A stretch of 64,000 nucleotides of DNA from Roseburia sp. (GTDB lineage: Bacteria; Bacillota_A; Clostridia; Lachnospirales; Lachnospiraceae): NCBI GenBank assembly GCA_019411365.1, contig DXQT01000012.1:13745-77744 (forward strand). The letters run 5' to 3'. Both the position numbers and the translations under genes were made by a program. Of the stretch, positions 47,472 to 59,002 are shown piece after piece. How positions within the stretch are numbered: position 1 is the first letter of the stretch; the number at the start of each line of letters is the position of its first letter. The notes beneath the pieces are model-generated. The model saw nothing but the letters and a program-made list of their open reading frames with translations, was not told where the DNA came from and ran no database searches.

Positions 47472-50276
47472 TTACTCTAACTCAATCCAGTCCAACTTCA
47501 GTTCCGGTGTCACATACTCTGCTTTCAGTTCATAATACCCCGGCATAAATTTCACACGGCACATCCGCTGTGTCAGGAAACGCTCTCCGGTTCCACCTGT
47601 CTGGACGGTTGCCATCAGTTCTCCATTCAGATACAGATTGGCAGCTCCCTGTGCTAATCCTTCCACCGGGAAACAGAAATGTGCATTAACGTTTAAAATG
47701 CTTTCTTTTTCCACATAAAGGACTGTGTTTTCAAACTTTCCTGCCTCGATCCGGTTTCCGCTCTGCAGTGCACAGACCTGCTTTTCGTCTGTATTTACTG
47801 CTTCTTTTGCAGTAACTGTAAGCAGTGGATCAAAATCTTTTAACGGGCGTTTCATCACAGGTGTTCCAAGCAGGAAACGGCAGATGTTTTTCGCACAGCG
47901 CTGTAACTCTCCAACAGTGAGTTTTCCCGCCTCCAGCGCTTCTACGGTATCATCGCCCGCTGCGTTGATGGCAGCACCATTATTGTTGACTACCATGTAT
48001 AAGTCATTCTGTGCACGAACCATGAATGAGGTGTATCTGCGGTCTGCCTCCCCGCCGTTTACAACGTCATTCATCTTTGCCCACCAGTCTGTCATAACAA
48101 TTCCCTGATATCCCCACTCACCACGCAGGATCGTCGTATTTAAGTCATAATTGGATGCCGTCCAGTGTCCGTTGACCGGGTTGTAAGAGGTCATGATCGA
48201 ATTTGCATTTCCCTCTTTCACGGCAATCTCAAAGCCTTTCAGATAGATTTCACGGAGTGCCCGCTCAGATACAACGGAGTTTACATTATGTCTTTCCGTC
48301 TCCTGATTATTCGCTGCAAAATGTTTCACGGTCGCAGAAGAACCGGCACTTCGGATTCCCCTTGTCATTGCCGCCGCAAACTGTCCTGTCACAAGCGGAT
48401 CTTCACTGAAATACTCAAAGTTACGTCCATTTAATGGATAGCGGTGGATATTGATCCCCGGTCCAAGCAGGGTGTCGATCTCGTTTCCAACTAATTCCCT
48501 GCCTTCCATCTGATATAATTCTTCCATCATTGGAATATTAAAGGAACATGCAAGGAGTGTTCCGATCGGGAGCTGTGTTGCCTTTAATCCGCTCTCCATA
48601 CGGATGCCGGACGGGCCATCGGATGCGCAGGCAATCGGGATACCATAACCATGCAGGCTGTCGCTGACACCGCCAAATGCAGATGCTGTACCCGGTGTTA
48701 CCTTCGGGCTGCTCATTCCCTCGCCGCGGACGATCACGGCTAACTCCTCGTTGGTAAACTGTGCTACAAATGCGTCCAATTCTTCTTCCACACTGCTGCC
48801 ATTTTTGATATTCTCTGCAACCGCCTGTAAGGTAATTCCTTTATTTCCGGTCTGTGGCAGTTCTTTTGGCAGACGGCTTTTGATCCGCTCTGCCAGATCA
48901 ACCATCTGCTGTGGTGCTTTTTCATATGCACGGGCAAACACCCCGTCCTCCTTTTGTCTGCCTGTCTTAAGACGCAAAAATTCTTTTGTCGGCGCAAGCG
49001 CCTCCTCCAACTCCTCTGTGACGATACAGGAAGAAACCTCATAACCGCCTTTTCCGTCCACATTGGCTTTTTCTGTGCATCTGACGCTGTTTCCAACATA
49101 GATCTTATACAGACCTTCCTCTAAGACATAGCAGGACTTATGACCAGTCACACCGCTGTCGTCATAGGAAGCAAACCGGCTTACCGGAATGGTAAGTTCA
49201 AGTACTTCCTCCTCGCCCGGAGCAAGCAGTTTTGTCTTTGCAAATCCGCACAATACCTTTGCCGGTTTTCCAAGCTGTCCCTGTGGGGCGGACACATAAA
49301 CCTGTGCAGCCTCTTTTCCGGCTGCTGCCCCGGTATTTTTCACACGGATACTGAGTGCGATCTTTGCATCTTTTCCATTTCCTGTACTCTCCGCTTTTAC
49401 CGTCTCCATGGAAAATTCCGTATAAGATAAACCGAAACCAAACTCATACATTACTTTTTCCGGTGCGAATGTCTCAAAATAACGGTAGCCGACATAGATA
49501 TCTTCCGCATAAATATTTTCTGTCTTACTTCCAAAATGGTCTGCTGCCGGGTAATCAGAAAGTTTCTCCGCAATCGTATCCGTCAGTTTTCCGGATGGTG
49601 TCACTCTGCCCGATAACAGATCTGCAACGGCGTTCGCGCCTTCCATACCACCCTGCCAGATGTAAAAAATCGCTTTGATGTGATCCTGATATGCCGCATC
49701 TTTCGTCCAGCTCATATCAATGATGTTAGACACATTTAAAAGCACTGCCACTTCGTCAAAATATTTTGTTACGATGCGAAGATTTTCTTTCTCCCGTTTT
49801 GTCAGAAGATAACTGCCTTCCGTGTCCTCGTAATCTTTATCCTCACCGGCAGTTCTTCCGATCAGAAAAATAGCTTTTTCAGACTTTTCTGCTGCGCGGC
49901 GTGCGATCTCTTCCGTGATTTCCATCTCTTCCTGATGCCACGGCTCTGCCGCCCATCCACCGCCTCCATTGTCAAACGGATGCTCCTTTAACCATTCTTT
50001 ATAGGTTTCTACCAGTTCCTCATTTACAGGAAAAGCATTATTTTCTTTGATTCCGTCTAAAATATTTTTGACATACGGCACATTGACCGCTCCACCTGAA
50101 CCGGTTCCACTCCGGTAATACTCAATCTGGCTTCTTCCGAAAATAGAAACTGTCTCATCCTTTTTGACCGGAAGCATATGCCCCTCATTCTTTAAAAGCA
50201 CGGCTCCCTCTGCTGCTGCCTCTCTACAGTATGCTGCCAGTTCCGGCAGCGGAACACCGATTCCACTGTTACCCAT
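47472..50276 (-). CDS. GH3 enzyme with swapped domain order (934 aa)
   Basis: The usual GH3 order is reversed. The alpha/beta sandwich domain comes first (AAAEGAVLLKNEGHMLPV at about 19-36), then an Fn3-like domain (about 285-420), and the TIM barrel last (about 500-800), with IACASDGPSGIR, LGPGINIHRYPLNGRNFEYF, KHFAANNQE and the nucleophile Asp730 in VMTDWW. A short carbohydrate-binding-like tail ends the protein. This order is known from Ruminococcus albus and Butyrivibrio beta-glucosidases. There is no signal peptide, so it acts on imported oligosaccharides. It lies downstream of a related GH3 gene with its own palindromic leader. Confidence 0.9.
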   Translation of the reverse strand: MGNSGIGVPLPELAAYCREAAAEGAVLLKNEGHMLPVKKDETVSIFGRSQIEYYRSGTGSGGAVNVPYVKNILDGIKENNAFPVNEELVETYKEWLKEHPFDNGGGGWAAEPWHQEEMEITEEIARRAAEKSEKAIFLIGRTAGEDKDYEDTEGSYLLTKREKENLRIVTKYFDEVAVLLNVSNIIDMSWTKDAAYQDHIKAIFYIWQGGMEGANAVADLLSGRVTPSGKLTDTIAEKLSDYPAADHFGSKTENIYAEDIYVGYRYFETFAPEKVMYEFGFGLSYTEFSMETVKAESTGNGKDAKIALSIRVKNTGAAAGKEAAQVYVSAPQGQLGKPAKVLCGFAKTKLLAPGEEEVLELTIPVSRFASYDDSGVTGHKSCYVLEEGLYKIYVGNSVRCTEKANVDGKGGYEVSSCIVTEELEEALAPTKEFLRLKTGRQKEDGVFARAYEKAPQQMVDLAERIKSRLPKELPQTGNKGITLQAVAENIKNGSSVEEELDAFVAQFTNEELAVIVRGEGMSSPKVTPGTASAFGGVSDSLHGYGIPIACASDGPSGIRMESGLKATQLPIGTLLACSFNIPMMEELYQMEGRELVGNEIDTLLGPGINIHRYPLNGRNFEYFSEDPLVTGQFAAAMTRGIRSAGSSATVKHFAANNQETERHNVNSVVSERALREIYLKGFEIAVKEGNANSIMTSYNPVNGHWTASNYDLNTTILRGEWGYQGIVMTDWWAKMNDVVNGGEADRRYTSFMVRAQNDLYMVVNNNGAAINAAGDDTVEALEAGKLTVGELQRCAKNICRFLLGTPVMKRPLKDFDPLLTVTAKEAVNTDEKQVCALQSGNRIEAGKFENTVLYVEKESILNVNAHFCFPVEGLAQGAANLYLNGELMATVQTGGTGERFLTQRMCRVKFMPGYYELKAEYVTPELKLDWIELE

Positions 50277-50318
50277 GATAATCCTCCATTTTAATCTCCA
50301 TTCTTGCGCTGTCTTTCA

Positions 50319-50339
50319 ATGAAAACAACGTTTTCATTT
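50319..50339. promoter_or_regulatory. Palindromic operator-like site before GH3
   Basis: AATGAAAAC and its complement GTTTTCATT are separated by three bases, resembling LacI-family or catabolite sites, 43 bp upstream of the GH3 start. Confidence 0.45.
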
Positions 50340-50349
50340 GCATCTCAAG

Positions 50350-50397
50350 TTTGTGCGTAAGCACAAATCTTGCGTGTGAAAATCTTATTTTTCACAC
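50350..50397 (-). other. Two hairpins in the GH3 leader
   Basis: TTTGTGC-GTAA-GCACAAA at 50350-50367 and GTGTGAAAA pairing with TTTTCACAC at 50374-50397 lie side by side between the two GH3 genes. They may be the end of the upstream mRNA or a 5' leader structure. No clear U-run follows. Confidence 0.45.
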
Positions 50398-50462
50398 TAT
50401 ATATCTGTTGTTATCTTTTCAGCCTGTCATTGTTTTTGTCCATGATTGTTTTTCGCCTGATT

Positions 50463-52880
50463 TCAGTCAATTTTCAGTATTAATCCTAAAATACGCTTTG
50501 CGCAGATCTCCATCTCTTCTCTTGTCAGTACTCCTGCCTCTTTCGCGCGGAGCAGGCTCTCCGGGAATCCACATGCCATCTTGATGTCATTTCCTGCTTT
50601 TACTTCTTTATAATGCTCGCCGCTTGTCCACCAGTCGGTCGTGACCATGCCCTGATAGTTCCACTCGCCTCTTAAGATGTCCTCTAAAAGTTCACGGTTC
50701 TCAGAGGTTCTGTGTCCGTTTACGATATTGTAAGATGACATGATGCACCACGGATCTGCCTCTTTTACAATGATCTCAAATGCCTTTAGATAAATCTCCC
50801 TTGCTGCCCGCTCGGACACTCTGGAATCGCTTTCCTTACGGTTCGTCTCCTTATTGTTGCAGGCGAAATGTTTGACCGTTGCAGCGATATGTTTTGACTG
50901 GATTCCCTTTACCATTGCAGAAGCCATTTTTCCGGTCAGATATGGGTCTTCCGAATAATACTCGAAGTTTCTTCCGCAAAGCGGACTTCTGTGGATATTG
51001 ACCGCAGGCGTCAGCCAGACGGCAATGTTATTTTCCTTCACCTCAGCGGCACCTGCTGCACCAACCTGATATAACACATCCGGGTTCCAGGTACATGCTA
51101 AAAGTGTCGCACACGGCCACGCCGTCGTAACTACGCCACATTTTTTCTCAATGCGGAGTCCGGCAGGTCCGTCCGCCGTCATAATATTCGGGATTCCATA
51201 CTCCGGCATATTTCCAAATCCAAATGTATTTGCCACACCGGTATTCGGCTGTCCGCCTAAAATATGCGCAAGTTCCTCATCCGTCATCTGTGTCACAAAT
51301 TCATCCAGCGTGATCTTTCCTTCTGCAACTTCCATAAAAATATGTGCGTCTTTCTTATACGGCTGTGACCAGATCTGATGTCCCGGCAGTGCGCGGACAG
51401 CCGGTGAAAATCCATCGCTTTCCTCCCTCGGAACACGTTTGATTGCGGAGTAATCCGGATCATTCGGTTCGGACTGCGGCAGTTTTTCAAAACTTCCATC
51501 GGAGAGCATGCGCTCCGCAAGTGAAGTCGGAACCAGTTTTGCGGTAAGCTGCTCTGTTACGGTATCCTCTGGCATTGTAAAACAAAATACCTGCTCTGTT
51601 TCCCGCACGGACGTGCCAAGATAAAACTGATACTTACCTTTTTCCAGCACATAGGCAGATTTCTGAATTTTTCCCAGATCATCATAGGATGCAAGCTGTG
51701 CCACCGGTGCCTCTAACGTCAGAAGCTGCGTTTCTCCCTGTGCTAACAGTCGTGTTTTTTCAAATGCTGCAAGGACTCTCTTTGCCTTTCCAAGTACGCC
51801 CTGCGGTGCCTGCGCATATAACTGCATGACTTCTTTTCCCGGATATTTTCCGGTGTTGGTCACATTGACACGCACGCGGATCACACCCTGTTTTTCTTCC
51901 GCAGATACTAACGCACGCTCGAAAGTCGTGTAGGAAAGACCGTAGCCAAACGGATAATTGACGGCTTTATCAGCCCCCGGTATTGTCTCAAAATAGCGGT
52001 AGCCGACGTAGATATCTTCTTTATAATCGACATATTTTACCGATTCATGGAATGTCTCCGATGACGGATAGTCTTCCAGTTTCTTTGCAAATGTGTCGGA
52101 AAGTTTTCCGGATGGACTGCCGACGCCGCACAGAAGCTCTGCTGCTGCGTTTCCGCCTTCCATACCCCCCTGCCATGCCATCAGCACCGCCTGAATTTTT
52201 TCATTTTCTGCAAACCAGTCCGTATCGACCATGCCGCCGACATTCATAACGACTGCCACCTTCGGGAACAACTGCTGCACCTGTTCCACCATCGCGCGCT
52301 CTTCCTTCGTCAGGTAAAAGTCTCCGTCCGGAAAAATGCGCTCTGCCTTTTCCAGCAGCGGATCTGTCTGTACCGACTCATCCATCTCCTTATCATAAGA
52401 ACTCTTTCTGTCCCAGCCTTCCCCGGAAAAACGGCTGATGCAGATCACTGCCGTGTCCGTGTACGTTCTCGCTTTTTTTGCAGTTTCTTCCGGAAACGCA
52501 GGCTCTACTGTCATTCCCGGTTCTGCTCCTGCCTCGTACTGTTTTTCTACCTCTTTACGGTAATAATCAGAGAGTGCCTCATACACTTCTACTTTTTCCG
52601 GCAGCTTCTTGAATCCCTCATACAAATTTGTCGTATAAGCAACGGTTACATCTCCGCTTCCGCCACCACCCTTGACATAGTCAAAACTGCCTTTTCCAAA
52701 CAGGGCGAGTTTGGTGCCTGCCTGAAATGGGAGAAGGCTTTCATTGTTCTTTAGAAGAACCATGCCTTCTTTGGCGGCTTCTTTTGACAGGGTGATGTGT
52801 GCTTTTGAGGCGGTGACTTTGGTGCCGTCAGCTCCGAGAGGGAGGTTGGGTTGATAAAGTGATCTTTGCCATTTTTCCAT
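50463..52880 (-). CDS. GH3 enzyme with swapped domain order (805 aa)
   Basis: The ATG at 52880 has GGAG 9 nt upstream and gives MEKWQRSLYQPNLPLGADG. The frame stays open 136 codons further upstream only because it reads through a repeat array; those residues are lysine-rich repeats and not part of the enzyme. The domain order is sandwich first (AAKEGMVLLKNNESLLPF), Fn3-like, then barrel with LTPAVNIHRSPLCGRNFEYY, KHFACNNKET and the nucleophile Asp749 in VTTDWW. No signal peptide. It is probably a beta-glucosidase-type enzyme working with imported glucomannan or other plant oligosaccharides. An AraC regulator is divergent, 1 kb away. Confidence 0.9.
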   Translation of the reverse strand: MEKWQRSLYQPNLPLGADGTKVTASKAHITLSKEAAKEGMVLLKNNESLLPFQAGTKLALFGKGSFDYVKGGGGSGDVTVAYTTNLYEGFKKLPEKVEVYEALSDYYRKEVEKQYEAGAEPGMTVEPAFPEETAKKARTYTDTAVICISRFSGEGWDRKSSYDKEMDESVQTDPLLEKAERIFPDGDFYLTKEERAMVEQVQQLFPKVAVVMNVGGMVDTDWFAENEKIQAVLMAWQGGMEGGNAAAELLCGVGSPSGKLSDTFAKKLEDYPSSETFHESVKYVDYKEDIYVGYRYFETIPGADKAVNYPFGYGLSYTTFERALVSAEEKQGVIRVRVNVTNTGKYPGKEVMQLYAQAPQGVLGKAKRVLAAFEKTRLLAQGETQLLTLEAPVAQLASYDDLGKIQKSAYVLEKGKYQFYLGTSVRETEQVFCFTMPEDTVTEQLTAKLVPTSLAERMLSDGSFEKLPQSEPNDPDYSAIKRVPREESDGFSPAVRALPGHQIWSQPYKKDAHIFMEVAEGKITLDEFVTQMTDEELAHILGGQPNTGVANTFGFGNMPEYGIPNIMTADGPAGLRIEKKCGVVTTAWPCATLLACTWNPDVLYQVGAAGAAEVKENNIAVWLTPAVNIHRSPLCGRNFEYYSEDPYLTGKMASAMVKGIQSKHIAATVKHFACNNKETNRKESDSRVSERAAREIYLKAFEIIVKEADPWCIMSSYNIVNGHRTSENRELLEDILRGEWNYQGMVTTDWWTSGEHYKEVKAGNDIKMACGFPESLLRAKEAGVLTREEMEICAKRILGLILKID

Positions 52881-52918
52881 GATTGTGGGCTCCTTTTTGA
52901 AATATTTGGTGGGTGGGC

Positions 52919-52982
52919 GTTGGAGGCAAAACTTTTTCGTAGGATGTGTCACGTTGCTGGCAAAACGCTTTGTAGGATGTGT
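52919..52982. repeat. Two 30-bp direct repeats upstream of GH3
   Basis: GTTGGAGGCAAAAC...TAGGATGTGT (52919-52949) and GTTGCTGGCAAAACG...TAGGATGTGT (52953-52982) are about 80 percent alike and nearly adjacent. Confidence 0.65.
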
Positions 52983-52986
52983 ATGC

Positions 52987-53121
52987 TGCGAGGGATACGC
53001 AGTTTTAACGAAGGCACGCTCCCGCTGCGTGTCGCTCGTAGCGGTACTAAGCGACCAAAATACGGTCGCTAAGTACCGACGGCTCCCCAGCACCTTCTTA
53101 TAAATCTGCGTATCCCTCGCA
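52987..53121. repeat. Long inverted repeat 1 (135 bp)
   Basis: Outer arms TGCGAGGGATACGCAG (52987-53002) and CTGCGTATCCCTCGCA (53106-53121) are exact complements. Inner arms GGTACTAAGCGACC (53043) and GGTCGCTAAGTACC (53064) match in 13 of 14 positions around 7 nt. The parts between pair partly. The whole would fold into one long cruciform or RNA hairpin. Confidence 0.85.
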
Positions 53122-53173
53122 ACAGGCGCAGGTTGTTGGTGCGTTTTGCATGCAGCGCTTTCAGCGTATTGAT

Positions 53174-53356
53174 GCGTTTTGTCGGCAACGGCTTCTTGGT
53201 TTCGATGCATTTTTGCCTGCAACGGCTTCTTGGTTTTGATACGTTTTGTCGGCAGCGGCTTCTTGGTTTTGATGCGTTTTGTCGGCAACGGCTTCTTGGT
53301 TTCGATGCGTTTTTGCCTGCAACGGCTTCTTGGTATTGACGCGTTTTGTCGGCAAC
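53174..53356. repeat. 33/34-bp tandem repeat array, about 5.5 units
   Basis: Consecutive units of 33 or 34 bp share CGGCTTCTTGGTTT and alternate between a GTTTTGTCGGCAA and a GTTTTTGCCTGCAA version in the order A, B, A, A, B, A(partial). There are no spacers. It lies between the two long inverted repeats. Confidence 0.85.
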
Positions 53357-53547
53357 TCTCTTACGTTTCTTATATTCTTTATATTCCTATCATACTTACC
53401 TTACACTTTTATTTCAAGGCAGATAATGACTTGTATTTCGGTCGATATTGACTTATTATGAGCTTAACAACAAAGTTGGCAGAATCAGTCCTATCGTATT
53501 TTACAAGGACTGCCGCACATATTTTCCGGAAGGCTTTCCAACATGCC

Positions 53548-53811
53548 CTGCGGTCTGTACGGCGCCGGGGTGTCCGGGTAAGGTGGAGCCGTCTTACCGC
53601 TTTTTGTGTGTTCCTTAGCGGGCACATGAACAAAAAGTCATGCTGCGGACAGTTGTCCGAGCTCAATGCACTTTTGGCTTTCCATAAACGAAAAAGCGAG
53701 TTCTGGGAGCAGCATGAAATCGCCACTTTGTTCAGGTGCCCGCTTAGGAACACGAAAAAGCGGTAACCGGCTCAGCCTTACCCGGACACCCCGGCGCCAT
53801 ACAGACCGCAG
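53548..53811. repeat. Long inverted repeat 2 (264 bp)
   Basis: Arms of about 75-100 nt. The first 36 nt (CTGCGGTCTGTA then GGCGCCGGGGTGTCCGGG) and their complement differ at one base. Pairing continues through TTACCGCTTTTT, TGTTCCTTAGCGGGCAC and CATGCTGC with small bulges. The centre is about 65 nt. GC content is higher than in neighbouring intergenic DNA. No transposase is encoded. Confidence 0.88.
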
Positions 53812-53877
53812 GAAGGCTCGCCAAAACCCACGCATGCCATAAACACTTTACCTCAAAAGAAAGGAATCCCCACCTCC

Positions 53878-54705
53878 ATGACCACCCACGAGATCATCAC
53901 CTCCAAACCCAAACTCCCCGTCTACTTCGACATCTACCAGTCCGACAACCAGCTCGTGCCCAGCCACTGGCACGCACACGTTGAGATTTTATACATTTCC
54001 TCGGGTTCCATGCATGTCATCTGCCGCGAGGAATCCTTCCTGCTGCACACAGGCGATATCTTTCTGGTGAATTCCGGTGACATCCATTACACCCGCACGA
54101 TCGGCAGAACTGAAACCTACCTGCTGCAGATCCCGTTTGACTTCTTTAACCAGATGCTTCCCGGTTTTGCCTCCATCCGTTTTCAGGAATACTTTTCTGC
54201 GGAAAAATATAAAAATGACCCCGTATTCTGCGAAATGCGGGATCACTTACTGACCATGGGTTCCTTATATAAAAATGAAAAAAATGGCTACCAGTTTTTA
54301 TTTGGCAGCCACCTTCATCATTTTCTTTATATACTTTATACTTCTTACGTCCTGCCACAGTCACAGAGTACCGTCTCGCAGGATACCAAAACGCTCACAA
54401 GGCTGAAAGATATCATAACTTATGTGGAAAGGCATTATATGGAACCGCTCTCCCTCTCGGATATCTCAGACCGTTTTGCACTCAATCCCGAATACTTCTG
54501 CCGTTTCTTTAAGAAAAACATGGGATTCACCTTCTTAGAATACGTCAACATGGTACGGCTTTCCCATATTTATTCTGACCTCATGCAGACCGGCGACAGC
54601 ATTACACAGATCATGGAACGCCACGGTTTTATCAACTATAAGGTATTCAACCGTATGTTCAAAGAAGTATACGGCTGTCTGCCCTCGAAAGTCCGCCATC
54701 AGTAA
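53878..54705 (+). CDS. AraC-family regulator
   Basis: 275 residues. A cupin sugar-sensing domain has HWHAHVEILYISSGS (about 27-41) and GDIFLVNSGDIHY. Two helix-turn-helix motifs form the C-terminus (PLSLSDISDRFALNPEYFCR and GFINYKVFNRMFKEVYGCLP). It points away from the GH3 pair across the repeat-rich gap and is likely its regulator. It ends 32 bp before the end of the convergent ATP synthase operon; I see no terminator between them. Confidence 0.92.
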   Translation: MTTHEIITSKPKLPVYFDIYQSDNQLVPSHWHAHVEILYISSGSMHVICREESFLLHTGDIFLVNSGDIHYTRTIGRTETYLLQIPFDFFNQMLPGFASIRFQEYFSAEKYKNDPVFCEMRDHLLTMGSLYKNEKNGYQFLFGSHLHHFLYILYTSYVLPQSQSTVSQDTKTLTRLKDIITYVERHYMEPLSLSDISDRFALNPEYFCRFFKKNMGFTFLEYVNMVRLSHIYSDLMQTGDSITQIMERHGFINYKVFNRMFKEVYGCLPSKVRHQ

Positions 54706-54737
54706 CCAACCGGCTGTCTGCCTTCAGATGCCCTTCA

Positions 54738-55157
54738 TTAATAACCGATCGGCTGATCCTTGCTTCCCACCTTAAGACGTGCCATAGCACGCGCTAATGA
54801 GGCTTTGGAGCGATGATACTCTTCAATGCTCTGTTTCTGGCGGAGCTGTTCTTCCGCACGCTCTTTTGCTTCCTGCGCACGTCTTACATCGATCTCCTCC
54901 GGTGATTCACAGGTGTCTACAATGACTGTTGCACGGTTGTTGATGATCTGCGCAAACCCGGTTCCCGTAACACCGTAGATCGTGTTTCCGTTTTCCTCTA
55001 AGATACGGATCTCTCCGACCTCCACGGCAAACACCATATTTTCATGGTGCGCCTGGATCGCCTTTAAACCATCATGGAGCGGCAGGACTACCTGTGCACA
55101 TCTTCCATCGTAAAATACCTTATCACAGGCAATTACTTTTAAGCTAAATGTATTCAT
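54738..55157 (-). CDS. atpC: ATP synthase F1 epsilon subunit
   Basis: 139 residues: an N-terminal beta barrel (FSLKVIACDKVFYDG, LPLHDGLKAIQAHHENMVFA) and a C-terminal helical hairpin (RRAQEAKERAEEQLRQK). It is the central-stalk subunit that also brakes ATP hydrolysis. Last gene of the operon, 11 bp after atpD. Confidence 0.96.
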   Translation of the reverse strand: MNTFSLKVIACDKVFYDGRCAQVVLPLHDGLKAIQAHHENMVFAVEVGEIRILEENGNTIYGVTGTGFAQIINNRATVIVDTCESPEEIDVRRAQEAKERAEEQLRQKQSIEEYHRSKASLARAMARLKVGSKDQPIGY

Positions 55158-55168
55158 GTTCCTCCCTC

Positions 55169-57489
<2,321 letters not shown>

Positions 57490-57495
57490 GCTCTA

Positions 57496-58998
57496 TCACC
57501 TGCTCTTAAATTCTTTGACTGCCTCTACGATCTTTTCTGTAATCCCATCATCCAGCACTTTTTTCTCGTTGATGGCATCAACGACATCTTTATGCTCGAT
57601 TTTAAAGAAATCCAGTAATCTTCCCTGGAACTCTTTCATCTGTTTGATATCCACATCCAAAAGCAGACGTTTGTTTGCTGCAACCAGTGTAATTACCTGA
57701 TCTGCGAGGCTCATCGGATGGCAGAGCGGCTGTTTTAAGAGCTCCATCAGTCCTTTACCATACTGTAACTGCTCTTTCGTCATATCATCCAGATCGGAGC
57801 TGAACTGTGTAAACACTTCCATCTCACGGTACTGCGCCAGATCGATACGGATCGTACCGGATGCTTTTTTCATTGCCTTTGTCTGTGCCGCACCACCTAC
57901 ACGGGATACGGAAAGACCTACGTTGACCGCCGGTCTCATACCGGAGTTGAACAGATCACTCTCTAAGAAAATCTGACCATCTGTAATGGAAATAACGTTC
58001 GTAGGAATATAAGCGGAAACATCGCCTGCCTGTGTCTCGATGATCGGCAGTGCGGTAATGGAACCTCCGCCTAACTCGTCGTTTAACTTACTGGAACGCT
58101 CTAATAATCTTGAATGTAAATAGAATACGTCTCCCGGATATGCCTCTCGTCCCGGTGAACGCTCTAAAAGTAATGACAGTGCACGGTATGCCACTGCATG
58201 TTTGGAGAGATCATCATATACGATCAGGACATCTTTTCCTTTGTACATGAAGTACTCTGCAAGTGCTGTTCCTGCATACGGAGCGATGTACTGTAAGGAT
58301 GCAGATTCACTCGCTGTCGAGGAAAGCACGATGGAATAATCCATGGCACCGTTCTTTGTCAGTGTATTCACCAATTTTGCAACCGTAGATGCCTTCTGAC
58401 CGATTGCAACGTAAATGCAGACAACATCTTTGCCTTTCTGGTTTAAGATGGTATCTACTGCGATCGATGTTTTACCGGTCTGACGGTCACCGATGATCAG
58501 CTCACGCTGTCCACGTCCGATTGGGAACATGGAGTCGATCGCAAGGATACCTGTTTCCATTGGCTGTTTTACGGACTGTCTGTCTACGATACCCGGTGCT
58601 TCCTGCTCGATGGCACGGTAATCATCTGCTTTGATCTCACCTTTTCCATCGATCGGGGCTCCAAGGGCATTGATAATTCTTCCAAGGTAAGCATCACCTA
58701 CCGGAATACCTGCTTTTTTCTTAGTTCTGGTTACTTTCGTTCCCTCTTTGATCTCTGTGTCTTTACCAAAAATAATACAGCCTACCTGATCACGTTTGAT
58801 ATCCTGTACCATTCCGCGGACACCGTTCTCAAAGATAACGATCTCACCATACATCGCATGCTCAATACCATAAATCGTTGCGATACCATCACCGACCCAG
58901 ATGACAGTTCCGACTTCCTGGTCTTTGCTTACCATGTCATAGTTCTCTATTTCTGTTTTCAGGATAGATATAATCTCTTCTGAACTGATAGAACCCAC
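57496..58998 (-). CDS. atpA: ATP synthase F1 alpha subunit
   Basis: 500 residues. P-loop [11 protein letters not shown] at about 169-179, [18 protein letters not shown] and the arginine-finger region [17 protein letters not shown] typical regulatory alpha subunit. Four bp after atpH. Confidence 0.98.
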   Translation of the reverse strand: MGSISSEEIISILKTEIENYDMVSKDQEVGTVIWVGDGIATIYGIEHAMYGEIVIFENGVRGMVQDIKRDQVGCIIFGKDTEIKEGTKVTRTKKKAGIPVGDAYLGRIINALGAPIDGKGEIKADDYRAIEQEAPGIVDRQSVKQPMETGILAIDSMFPIGRGQRELIIGDRQTGKTSIAVDTILNQKGKDVVCIYVAIGQKASTVAKLVNTLTKNGAMDYSIVLSSTASESASLQYIAPYAGTALAEYFMYKGKDVLIVYDDLSKHAVAYRALSLLLERSPGREAYPGDVFYLHSRLLERSSKLNDELGGGSITALPIIETQAGDVSAYIPTNVISITDGQIFLESDLFNSGMRPAVNVGLSVSRVGGAAQTKAMKKASGTIRIDLAQYREMEVFTQFSSDLDDMTKEQLQYGKGLMELLKQPLCHPMSLADQVITLVAANKRLLLDVDIKQMKEFQGRLLDFFKIEHKDVVDAINEKKVLDDGITEKIVEAVKEFKSR

Positions 58999-59002
58999 GT
59001 TA

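Noticed and set aside
52881..53288. N-terminal extension of the second GH3 enzyme
   Set aside because: The added 136 residues are translated repeat DNA, change with the repeat phase, and a good ribosome site exists at 52880.
53174..53356. CRISPR array
   Set aside because: The 33/34-bp units are directly adjacent with no unique spacers, and there are no cas genes.
54650..54725. Repeat of CGGCTGTCTGCC at the araC end
   Set aside because: Only 12 bp in two copies, one of them coding; not enough for an element.
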